64,000 bases of DNA from Rhizobiaceae bacterium (GTDB lineage: Bacteria; Pseudomonadota; Alphaproteobacteria; Rhizobiales; Rhizobiaceae): positions 174,885 through 238,884 of the forward strand of contig JAEPMJ010000004.1 of assembly GCA_017644005.1 (NCBI GenBank). Direction: 5' to 3'. This document shows positions 56,817 to 64,000 of this stretch, in pieces; within the stretch, counting starts at the first letter, position 1; the number at the start of each line of letters is the position of its first letter. The notes beneath the pieces are model-generated. The model had not been told where the DNA came from and ran no database searches. It saw only the letters and a program-made list of their open reading frames with translations. The position numbers were made by a program, and so were the translations under genes.

Positions 56817-57818
56817 ATGGAGGTGCCAATGCAGGCACGGACGGCGCAGCCGAAATCGATCTGCAAAACGTGGCGCACATTGTGCGCCATGATTGCCGCA
56901 ACCGGCCTACTGGTAAGCATCCAAACCAGTGCCTCGACACAGGAAGCGCGGCGACCTTCAACACGGGTGGCTATTGTCATCTCCGACCTTTCCAATCCGT
57001 TTTTCTCGCATATTTCCCGCGAGGTTGAGGCAGCCGTAGCCGAATATGATTCGGGGGCAGTCGTATCGGTTATGTCGAGCGGGTACGACCTCGCCCGGCA
57101 GATGGCACAGATCGAGGCTGTCGCACTTGACGGGTACGACCTCCTGATTCTCAACGCGGTCGATTCCGAGAAGATCGCACCCGCGGTCGAGAAGGCAAAA
57201 GCCGCAGGCATCATGGTGGTCGCACTTGATGTCAGGGCCAGGGGCGCGCAAATCACAGTTACGTCCGATAACGAAAACGCCGGTGTTGTCGCCTGCGACT
57301 ATCTAGCCGGCCAACTCAAGGGAAAGGGTGACGTTGTCATCCTGAATGGCCCGCGAGTTTCGGCCGTCATGGAGCGGGTCGAGGGTTGCAAGTCGGCTCT
57401 TGCGCGCCATCCCGGCATCCGCCTTGTTTCGGAGGCTGGCGATTCTGGTGGCAGCATGCTGGGCGGCCTATCCTACATGTCATCCCTTCTCGCGACACTT
57501 CCGCATATAGATGCCGTGTTTTCGATGAACGATCCCACGGCGCTGGGAGCCAACGAGGCGGCGCGGCAAGCCGGGCGCGACGAGTTCTTCATCGTTTCGG
57601 TCGACGCGTCGCCGGCGGTAATACAGACGATGAAGCAGCCGGACAGCCGTCTTGTCGCCAGCGTCTATCAAGATCCCCGGGCCATGGCTTATCATGCCGT
57701 CAAACTGGCATTTGAACGGCTTTCCGGTGAGGTTGTGTCGTCCGAGCCCGTTCTTATGCCCGTGAAACTGGTTACGCGGGAAACGATGGACGGCTTCGTC
57801 CCGTGGACCGAAAGATGA
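56817..57818 (+). CDS. Second periplasmic binding protein, possible sensor (TorT-like role)
   Basis: A 333-residue peripla_BP_4 protein, paralogous to the preceding binding protein (shared ISxLSNPFF, SAVMERVEGCKSAL and the final LVTRE-type segment). A basic leader precedes a hydrophobic segment, with probable cleavage near STQA, about residue 42; the in-frame ATG at 56829 is an alternative start. Its stop overlaps the response-regulator start (ATGA), and there is no further permease or ATPase, so a sensory role with the TorS-like kinase is likely. This is inference. Confidence 0.85.
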   Translation: MEVPMQARTAQPKSICKTWRTLCAMIAATGLLVSIQTSASTQEARRPSTRVAIVISDLSNPFFSHISREVEAAVAEYDSGAVVSVMSSGYDLARQMAQIEAVALDGYDLLILNAVDSEKIAPAVEKAKAAGIMVVALDVRARGAQITVTSDNENAGVVACDYLAGQLKGKGDVVILNGPRVSAVMERVEGCKSALARHPGIRLVSEAGDSGGSMLGGLSYMSSLLATLPHIDAVFSMNDPTALGANEAARQAGRDEFFIVSVDASPAVIQTMKQPDSRLVASVYQDPRAMAYHAVKLAFERLSGEVVSSEPVLMPVKLVTRETMDGFVPWTER

Positions 57819-58561
57819 TGACGTATCTCGAAAAGGACGAGCGAACGCATATCGCAGTCGTTGAGGACGATCCCGATGTTGCGGCCGTTCTGGGAGACAT
57901 GCTGCTTGACGAAGGCTATGTTCCGCATCTTTGCGGCGGTGTGTGCGAACTGGACAAGGCGATTGCGAAACAATGCATGTCGCTTATCCTTCTGGATATC
58001 AAACTGCCGGACGGCGACGGCCTTTCCATAGCTGCGCGCATTCGTGCCTCGGTCGGCATTCCAATCATTATCCTGACCGGCAAAGGCTCAGAAATCGACC
58101 GCATAGTCGGGCTGGAGATCGGGGCAGACGACTACATAGTCAAACCGTTCAGTATTCGCGAGGTAGCGGCGCGGATACGAGCGGTTTTGAGGCGGTCCGG
58201 CAATGTGGCCGGTGTCAGGAGGCCGCACTCCGGACGAGGTTTCGGCTTTGCGGGTTGGGTTCTGGATCTCGAGCGACGTCGGCTTTCCGATCCTGCCGGA
58301 CGCGACGTGTCACTAACGGTGGCCGAATTCGACCTCCTGTCAGTGCTCGTTGCAGGACAGGGGCGCGTTCTGAGCCGCGACCAGCTGCTGGACATGACCC
58401 GCCGGGCCAACGATAGCGTGACTGACCGTACCATAGATGTCCTCATACTGCGGTTGCGCCGCAAGATAGAGACGAACCCCGCTCAACCGCGCTTTATTCT
58501 GACTGAGCGTGCGGTAGGATATTTTTTTGGTCTGGAAGTGGAAAAGATCGACAATGGTTAG
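57815..58561 (+). CDS. OmpR-family response regulator
   Basis: A 248-residue two-domain regulator from the ATG at 57815, within the stop of the binding-protein gene. The receiver has the acidic pair EDDP, phosphoacceptor Asp61 (LLDIKLPDGDG), the threonine in ILTGKG and the lysine in IVKPF. The C-terminal winged helix has SLTVAEFDLLSVLV and TIDVLILRLRRKIE. The nearest candidate kinase is the hybrid at 47970; no kinase is adjacent. Confidence 0.9.
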   Translation: MMTYLEKDERTHIAVVEDDPDVAAVLGDMLLDEGYVPHLCGGVCELDKAIAKQCMSLILLDIKLPDGDGLSIAARIRASVGIPIIILTGKGSEIDRIVGLEIGADDYIVKPFSIREVAARIRAVLRRSGNVAGVRRPHSGRGFGFAGWVLDLERRRLSDPAGRDVSLTVAEFDLLSVLVAGQGRVLSRDQLLDMTRRANDSVTDRTIDVLILRLRRKIETNPAQPRFILTERAVGYFFGLEVEKIDNG

Positions 58562-58922
58562 CTGCCCGCAGTTGTCAACGGCATGAGCCGACAGCGCGAC
58601 AGGCCGGCATTCGATCTCCGTACCGATTACCCAACCAACCAAGCTGATCCAGCGCGCAGAGCTGAGGTATCGCCGTTTGCGCGCGAAAGGCCGGCGGTAT
58701 GCAAGCCGTGCCGACTGTAGCTGTGGCACCCTCAAATTAGGCAATTCTGGACCTGTTCTGTTTCGAGGATATCGTGCATGGGTCGAAGCCTGATCACATT
58801 GACCGCCACGCCAGAGCAAATTGTATTGCAACTTTCCATCAGAACTTCGGTGCTTTCCGATTGTCCGGGCTATGCCGGGTGGAAAGTCGGTTTGTTACAT
58901 CATGCCAAAATGAGCGGCGGCA
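58562..58922. other. Gap between response regulator and EamA gene
   Basis: These 361 bases hold no accepted gene. Antisense and short frames here have no recognisable product. No terminator or clear promoter motif stands out. Confidence 0.5.
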
Positions 58923-59816
58923 ATGCCTGTCTATGAGCTCGCAGCGCTTGGCGCAGCCACATGCTGGGCCTTGACCGCGCTTTTTTCAGCGACACCGGCG
59001 GGCCACCTTGGCGCAATCGCATTCAACCGGGCGCGGCAGGTTTTCGTGACCGGTCTGCTGCTTGTCTATGTCGTGCTGACAGGTAGCTGGCGGGAGCTTG
59101 GCAGCGAGCATCTCGTTCCACTGCTGGTGTCGGGGCTCATCGGCATATTCATCGGCGACACGCTGCTTTTTGCGACGCTCAACCGGCTCGGACCCCGCCG
59201 GTCGGGCATTCTTTTTGCCTTGAACGCCCCGATGGCGGCGCTGCTCGGCTGGGTCCTGCTCGGCGAGGATTTGTCGGGCTTTGCGGTCATCGGCATAGCG
59301 CTGACCGTCGCAGGTGTCGTGCTTGCCATCCTTTTCGGCAAGCGCCGCGCGCAGCTGCATCAGTGGGAGACGATACGCGGGCCGATCTGGGTGGGCGTTG
59401 CCCTCGGCCTGACCGCTGCCGCCGGCCAGGCGGTCGGCTCGATCATTGCGAGACCGGTCATGGCAGCGGGCGTCGACCCTTTTGCCGCTTCGATGTTGCG
59501 GGTCGGCATCGCGGCGGCCTGTCTGACCGTCCTGATGCAGTTGCCGGTGGAATCGGTGAAGGCGAAGGGGCCGATGACGGCGAGGGTCGCCGCGCAGACC
59601 GCCTTTACCGGTTTTCTCGCGCTGGCGATCGGCATGACATTGCTGCTCTTCGCCCTCTCGGGAGGCAAGGTCGGCATCGTGTCGACGCTTTCCGCGACGT
59701 CTCCGGTGATCATCCTTCCATTGCTGTGGGCGCGCACCGGCGAACGGCCGGCAGCCGGCGCCTGGGCGGGGGCCGCGCTGGTCGTGGCCGGCATGGCCTT
59801 GATCTTCCTTCGCTGA
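58923..59816 (+). CDS. DMT family transporter (EamA)
   Basis: A 297-residue membrane protein made of two EamA repeats, each with about five helices (about residues 1-137 and 155-297). Hallmarks are GDTLLFATLNRLGPRRSGILFALNAP in the first half, written here as the conserved loop near residues 78-104, and GKVGIVSTLSATSPVIILP in the second. These exporters move amino acids, nucleosides or similar metabolites; specificity is unknown. Confidence 0.88.
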   Translation: MPVYELAALGAATCWALTALFSATPAGHLGAIAFNRARQVFVTGLLLVYVVLTGSWRELGSEHLVPLLVSGLIGIFIGDTLLFATLNRLGPRRSGILFALNAPMAALLGWVLLGEDLSGFAVIGIALTVAGVVLAILFGKRRAQLHQWETIRGPIWVGVALGLTAAAGQAVGSIIARPVMAAGVDPFAASMLRVGIAAACLTVLMQLPVESVKAKGPMTARVAAQTAFTGFLALAIGMTLLLFALSGGKVGIVSTLSATSPVIILPLLWARTGERPAAGAWAGAALVVAGMALIFLR

Positions 59817-60488
59817 CGGGCGGAAGCTGTGCCTTCCGCGCGCCGTGACAGGCTCGAAGCGACGGTGCGAACAAGCGAGCCACTGTCATCCGTGACGTGG
59901 AACCGATCACCGGACAGGGTGAAACAGGTGCTGGTTTCTTCGTCAGCCAACGCACGGCTTCGGCTCGGCACAACGCCTGCTGCCGGTCCGAAGCGCTCAA
60001 TTGTCTCCTGAGAACCGAAGCCGAAAGAGCAGGAACTTATCAAATCCTGTTCGATGTGCATTCTGCGTGTTGTGGGGCAAATCAGCGTGGCTGCGGTCGC
60101 GTGCGTGGAGACTGAGAACTGCGAGGAGTTCGCATGCTGCGCAGCGCCCCTGCGTCATACGGGACATTTTCGCGTCGAAGCGCTCTTGCCGCATGGTGGC
60201 GGGGTCTTCGCGGCATAAGGTTTCGCTTGCCGCGGCTCTCTGTTGTGAGCCGGACAACTATGTATGGCCGGCTGCGGGCAATATCACTGCCTATAGCGTA
60301 GAAGATGAGGCGTTAGCGAATATCCGGGCAATAGAGTCTGCGGCTGCTGCGACACTGCTACTGGGTCCTCTGGGCTCGCAGCATTTCGAGGGTCGCTGAG
60401 AAGCGGCCAGCAGGAAGATATTGAAGAGGCGGCGGAGCGCTTCCGTCAAATGACGACGACCCCCGATCATAAAAAGCGGCCCATGCCC
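59817..60488. other. Unexplained stretch before the copper operon
   Basis: About 670 bases without a convincing gene. Frames of 60 to 132 codons occur on both strands but none has recognisable motifs, and the longest continues into the antisense of the EamA gene. It might contain a decayed gene or a small RNA; neither can be supported from the sequence alone. Confidence 0.45.
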
Positions 60489-60519
60489 TTGACCTTCCAG
60501 TGACTGGAAGGACTATCTG
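60489..60519 (+). promoter_or_regulatory. CueR-type copper-responsive promoter
   Basis: TTGACC (60489-60494) and TATCTG (60514-60519) are separated by 19 bases, the over-long spacing typical of MerR-family promoters. The spacer contains CCTTCCAG-TGA-CTGGAAGG (60493-60511), a perfect 8-3-8 palindrome of the CueR operator type. It lies 24 bases upstream of the copper ATPase gene. Confidence 0.88.
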
Positions 60520-60543
60520 GCCCGTCATGCACCAATTTCGGAT

Positions 60544-63051
60544 ATGACGATGGCCCACGAACACACACATGGACACGCGCCGCATGGCGCCCACGCGCAG
60601 AGCTCCGGCGCGGTTATCCGCGACCCGGTCTGCGGGATGACGGTCGAACCTTCCGCAGGCAAGCCGACAGCCGAACATGACGGCCATGTCTATCATTTCT
60701 GCTCGGACGGCTGCCGGACGAAATTTGTCAAAGCGCCGGAAGACTATCTCACGGGAACCGACCCGGTGTGCGGAATGTCTGTGGACCGCGCCACGGCAAA
60801 ACATCTCGCACGTCACCAGGGGCAAGGCTTCTATTTCTGCTCGTCCGGCTGCAAAACGAAGTTCGAGGCCGATCCGGACAAATATCTCGGCGACAGGCCC
60901 GAGCCGGAACCCATGCCGGCCGGCACGCAATATACCTGTCCGATGCATCCGGAGATCGTGACCGACCATCCCGACGCTTGCCCGCTTTGCGGGATGGCGC
61001 TTGAACCGATGGGTGTGCCGACCGGCGACGAGGGGCCGAATCCGGAGCTGGTCGATTTCACGTTCCGCTTCAAGGTGAGCGCCATACTGGCGCTGCCGCT
61101 GTTCGTGATCGCCATGGGTCCCATGGTGGGGCTGCCGATCCGCGACTGGATCGGCGAGAGTACCGCCATCTGGCTGGAGCTGCTTCTGGCGACGCCGGTT
61201 GTGCTGTGGGCAGCGATCCCGTTTTTCCACAGGGGCTGGCAGTCGGTCGTCAACCGCAGCCCCAACATGTGGACGCTGATCGCCATCGGTGTGGGCGCGG
61301 CCTACGGCTACAGCGTTGTCGCTACCGTGTTCCCGGAAGTGTTTCCGCATCAGTTCCGGCACGAGGGGTCGGTGCCGGTCTATTTCGAGGCCGCGGCCGT
61401 CATCGTGGCGCTGGTTTTTCTGGGTCAGGTGCTGGAACTGCGGGCGCGGGAGCGCACCGGCTCTGCGATCCGGGCGCTGCTGGACCTCGCGCCGAAGACG
61501 GCGCGGCGCATCGCCGAAGACGGTACGGAGACTGATGTGCCGCTGGACGAGGTGCGGACCGGCGACCGTCTGCGCGTGCGCCCCGGCGACAGCGTTCCCG
61601 TCGATGGAATTGTGGTGGAGGGGCGGTCATCCGTCGATGAGAGCATGATTACAGGCGAACCGGTGCCGGTGGAAAAGGTCGAAGGTGACGTGCTCACCGG
61701 CGGCACGCTCAACCGCAACGGATCGCTGGTCATGGAGGCCGAGAGGGTCGGTTCCGAAACCAAGCTTTCGCAGATCGTCGAAATGGTCGCCAAGGCGCAG
61801 CGCTCGCGCGCGCCGATCCAGGGCATGGCCGACCGGGTGTCGTTTTATTTCGTGCCGGCCGTGGTGCTGGTCGCCATAGCGGCGTTCATTGGCTGGGCGC
61901 TGTTCGGCCCTTCGCCTGCGATGATCTACGCCATCGTTTCGGCGGTCTCGGTGCTGATCATCGCGTGCCCATGCGCGCTCGGTCTTGCAACGCCCATGTC
62001 GATCATGACAGCGACAGGCCGCGGCGCTCAGGCGGGGGTTCTCATCCGCGACGCCGAGGCACTTGAGCGCTTCGCCGCGGTCGATACGCTGATCGTCGAC
62101 AAGACCGGCACTTTGACCGAAGGCAAACCGCGGCTGACCGACATCGTTGCCGCAAGCGGTTTCGAAGAAGCGGAGGTGCTGTCGCTGGCAGCATCGCTGG
62201 AGCGCGGCTCCGAGCATCCGCTCGCCGAGGCGATTGTCGAGGGTGCCGGGGACAAGGGCATCAAGCTGACTCCAGCGTCGGATTTCGAGGCGTCGACGGG
62301 CAAGGGCGTATCCGGCGAGGTGTCGGGCAAGCGGGTCGCGCTGGGCAACCGCACCATGATGGACGATCTCGGCGTCGATGCAGCCGCGCTTGCGGAAAAC
62401 GCCGACGCGCTGCGCGGGGAAGGCAAGACGGCCATGTTTGTCGCCGTCGCGGGCAAGCTCGCAGGTATCGTTGCCGTGTCCGATCCCATCAAGGAAACCG
62501 CCGCCGGCGCGATACGCGCGCTGCATGACAGCGGGCTCAAGATCATCATGGCGACGGGCGACAACGAACGCACCGCCAGGGCCGTCGCGGCCAGGCTCGG
62601 CATCGACGAAGTGCGCGCCGACATGCTGCCGCAGGACAAGCAGGCGCTGGTCGAGGAGCTGCGGCGCGATGGTGCCAAGGTCGCGATGGCGGGCGACGGC
62701 GTGAACGATGCGCCTGCACTTGCTGCCGCCGACGTCGGCATCGCCATGGGAACGGGCGCCGATGTCGCCATGGAAAGTGCCGGGATCACGCTGGTGAAAG
62801 GCGATCTGACCGGTATCGTCCGGGCGCGAAGGCTCGCCCGCGCCACGATCCGCAACATCAAGCAGAACCTGTTTTTCGCATTCGTCTACAACGCGGTGGG
62901 CGTGCCGGTTGCGGCCGGGATACTCTACCCCATTCTCGGCGTGCTTTTGTCACCGATGATCGCGGCCGCGGCCATGAGCCTGTCGTCGGTCTCGGTCATT
63001 TCAAATGCACTCAGACTGCGAACGGTGAAGCTTCAGGGAGGCGGGCGATGA
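60544..63051 (+). CDS. Copper-translocating P1B-type ATPase
   Basis: An 835-residue Cu(I) efflux pump. The His-rich start is followed by two YHS-type metal domains ([12 protein letters not shown] and [12 protein letters not shown], each with a downstream CSDGC or CSSGC cysteine pair) and a CPMHPEI heavy-metal binding segment, in place of the usual HMA domains. The core has the CPC metal motif at 475-477, phosphorylated Asp519 (DKTGTLTEG) and [11 protein letters not shown] second ATG two codons in is possible. It is controlled by the CueR promoter and overlaps cueR by ATGA. Confidence 0.95.
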   Translation: MTMAHEHTHGHAPHGAHAQSSGAVIRDPVCGMTVEPSAGKPTAEHDGHVYHFCSDGCRTKFVKAPEDYLTGTDPVCGMSVDRATAKHLARHQGQGFYFCSSGCKTKFEADPDKYLGDRPEPEPMPAGTQYTCPMHPEIVTDHPDACPLCGMALEPMGVPTGDEGPNPELVDFTFRFKVSAILALPLFVIAMGPMVGLPIRDWIGESTAIWLELLLATPVVLWAAIPFFHRGWQSVVNRSPNMWTLIAIGVGAAYGYSVVATVFPEVFPHQFRHEGSVPVYFEAAAVIVALVFLGQVLELRARERTGSAIRALLDLAPKTARRIAEDGTETDVPLDEVRTGDRLRVRPGDSVPVDGIVVEGRSSVDESMITGEPVPVEKVEGDVLTGGTLNRNGSLVMEAERVGSETKLSQIVEMVAKAQRSRAPIQGMADRVSFYFVPAVVLVAIAAFIGWALFGPSPAMIYAIVSAVSVLIIACPCALGLATPMSIMTATGRGAQAGVLIRDAEALERFAAVDTLIVDKTGTLTEGKPRLTDIVAASGFEEAEVLSLAASLERGSEHPLAEAIVEGAGDKGIKLTPASDFEASTGKGVSGEVSGKRVALGNRTMMDDLGVDAAALAENADALRGEGKTAMFVAVAGKLAGIVAVSDPIKETAAGAIRALHDSGLKIIMATGDNERTARAVAARLGIDEVRADMLPQDKQALVEELRRDGAKVAMAGDGVNDAPALAAADVGIAMGTGADVAMESAGITLVKGDLTGIVRARRLARATIRNIKQNLFFAFVYNAVGVPVAAGILYPILGVLLSPMIAAAAMSLSSVSVISNALRLRTVKLQGGGR

Positions 63052-63443
63052 ACATTGGCACGGCCGGCGAGCGGGCGGGACTGCCGCCCAAGACCATCCG
63101 CTACTACGAGGATATCGGGCTGCTCGTGCCGGAGCGGCAGGAGAACGGATACCGCGACTATTCCGACGACGATGTGCACCGCCTGCGTTTCCTGCAACGC
63201 TCGCGCAGCCTCGGCTTTTCAGTCGACGAATGCAGGCAACTGTTGTCGCTATATGGCGACAAAGGCCGCGAAAGCGCGGAGGTGAAAGCAATCGCGGAGA
63301 CCAAGCTGGCCGAAGTGCAGCGCAAGATCGAGGAACTGCAAAGCCTGCGCGACGTGCTTTCGCATCTGGTCACGCATTGCCATGGCGATGCGCGGCCGGA
63401 CTGTCCGATCCTGGACGAGCTGTCGGGCAAGGCCGGCGACTGA
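63048..63443 (+). CDS. cueR: Cu(I)-responsive MerR-family regulator CueR
   Basis: A 131-residue MerR-family activator. The N-terminal winged helix is [20 protein letters not shown]; the dimerisation helix follows, and two cysteines, Cys111 and Cys119 (CHGDARPDC), are at the Cu(I)-binding spacing of CueR. It is cotranscribed with, and overlaps, the copper ATPase gene, and would act at the palindrome at 60493-60511. Confidence 0.94.
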   Translation: MNIGTAGERAGLPPKTIRYYEDIGLLVPERQENGYRDYSDDDVHRLRFLQRSRSLGFSVDECRQLLSLYGDKGRESAEVKAIAETKLAEVQRKIEELQSLRDVLSHLVTHCHGDARPDCPILDELSGKAGD

Positions 63444-63448
63444 TCTGG

Positions 63449-63586
63449 CTAACGCTCGTCCGAGAGCGAGACGAGCACGCCGCCCGATAGCGGCCGGTCC
63501 ATGGTCGAATAGAAGGTGCCGATGATCGCAAACATGATCAGCGCGATAGCCGCAGCTGTCGAAAATGCGTCCTTCACCATGCTCAT
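63449..63586 (-). CDS. Small membrane protein, 45 residues
   Basis: A short frame from the ATG at 63586, preceded by a GGGGGGAA ribosome site. MSMVKDAFSTAAAIALIMFA is a single hydrophobic helix (about residues 7-23), followed by a polar tail ending VSLSDER. No family is recognised. It converges with cueR after five bases. A longer frame to 63685 is possible but lacks support. Confidence 0.55.
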   Translation of the reverse strand: MSMVKDAFSTAAAIALIMFAIIGTFYSTMDRPLSGGVLVSLSDER

Positions 63587-63744
63587 AGCGCTTCCCCCCG
63601 GATAGCAGACAGGCTGGTCAACGCTGGCATGGTAGGCAGGCAAAGATTGGGTTCGGGTAACGCGAAAGCTTGCATTTTGAATCAATAATGCCGGCGATGT
63701 GCCGGAAAAGACTGCGCAAACGGAGCCGGGGCCGTGCCGCAGTG

Positions 63745-64000
63745 CTACTTCCTGTCCTTGCCGAAGGTGTAGCCGGTTTCGATCGCTTGGTTGCCGAACT
63801 TGCCGCGCAGGCTGTCGATCGCGCCTTCGGCAAGTGCCCGCTTGCGGGCGCCGACATCCACAAGGTCCGGCGGATCGGCGCGATCGATATCCATGAAATC
63901 GCTGACGCCGATGCCGATAAGGCGATAGGTGGTGCCGTCGGTCTCGCGGCGCAGCAGTTCCAGCCCGGTCTGGAAAATGCGGTCGGCGAGGCGGGTGGGG
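63745..64000 (-). CDS. dinB: DNA polymerase IV, C-terminal fragment (cut by window end)
   Basis: The last 85 codons of a Y-family polymerase gene whose 5' part lies beyond the window. The segment [16 protein letters not shown], then [11 protein letters not shown] and the end [12 protein letters not shown], matches the little-finger domain and C-terminus of alphaproteobacterial DinB, used in lesion bypass. The terminal residues are not a clear beta-clamp motif. Recognition rests on the C-terminal domain only. Confidence 0.82.
   Translation of the reverse strand, partial: PTRLADRIFQTGLELLRRETDGTTYRLIGIGVSDFMDIDRADPPDLVDVGARKRALAEGAIDSLRGKFGNQAIETGYTFGKDRK

Noticed and set aside
58340..58831. 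163-codon minus-strand frame over the end of the response regulator
   Set aside because: Largely antisense to the winged-helix domain; no family features.
59360..60061. 233-codon minus-strand frame
   Set aside because: Two thirds of it is antisense to the EamA transporter; the remaining part has no recognisable motif.

Overview
The window reads as chromosome of a GC-rich alphaproteobacterium of the Hyphomicrobiales (Rhizobiales), most like the Phyllobacteriaceae (Mesorhizobium and relatives). The support is the order hflK-hflC-DUF2065-Do protease-serB-miaA followed by ilvB-ilvN, a BA14K-type protein, CUT1 and CUT2 sugar ABC operons, and a cueR next to a YHS-type copper ATPase. The genus is an inference. 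No insertion sequence, integrase, phage, CRISPR array or rRNA gene was seen.

Positions 1-28,700 are mostly core genome. They hold membrane protease control (hflK, hflC), a periplasmic Do protease, serB, miaA, a diguanylate cyclase, a HerA-like ATPase, branched-chain amino acid synthesis (ilvB-ilvN behind a leader-peptide attenuator, and ilvC further on), a LysE exporter, a cobalt-type nitrile hydratase operon, a RecD-like helicase, a PP2C phosphatase, pdxJ, pepT, a flavin monooxygenase, a GST/MarR divergent pair, a TetR regulator, deoD, a PilZ protein behind a sigma-54-like promoter, a BA14K protein, an endonuclease/phosphatase and Nudix pair, a PhzF protein and tRNA-Lys(CTT).

Positions 28,859-58,561 are an accessory block of about 30 kb devoted to carbohydrate uptake and its control. 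(a) On the minus strand, trpA-trpB (reversed from the usual order), an AraC regulator, an FGGY kinase and a CUT2 transporter lie head to tail. (b) On the plus strand, a LacI regulator precedes an operon behind a perfect palindromic operator. It encodes a CUT1 transporter, an SDR dehydrogenase, a creatininase-family hydrolase, a phosphotriesterase-family lactonase, a xylulokinase-like kinase, a RidA protein and a KDPGal-type aldolase. This looks like a complete uptake-to-pyruvate route for an unidentified sugar, sugar acid or cyclitol. (c) A hybrid histidine kinase, a ROK regulator, a small P-loop kinase, a CUT2 transporter, a second periplasmic binding protein and an OmpR-type response regulator together look like a transporter with its own TorS/TorT/TorR-style periplasmic sensor.

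Positions 58,562-64,000 hold an EamA transporter, an unexplained stretch of about 0.7 kb, a CueR-regulated copper ATPase/cueR operon with a textbook 19-bp-spaced MerR promoter, a 45-residue membrane protein, and the C-terminal part of DNA polymerase IV cut by the window end.

The observations most worth pursuing are the apparently leaderless ilv attenuator peptide, the reversed trpAB pair inside a sugar operon, the two-hydrolase catabolic operon, and the transporter-linked two-component system with a dedicated binding protein.
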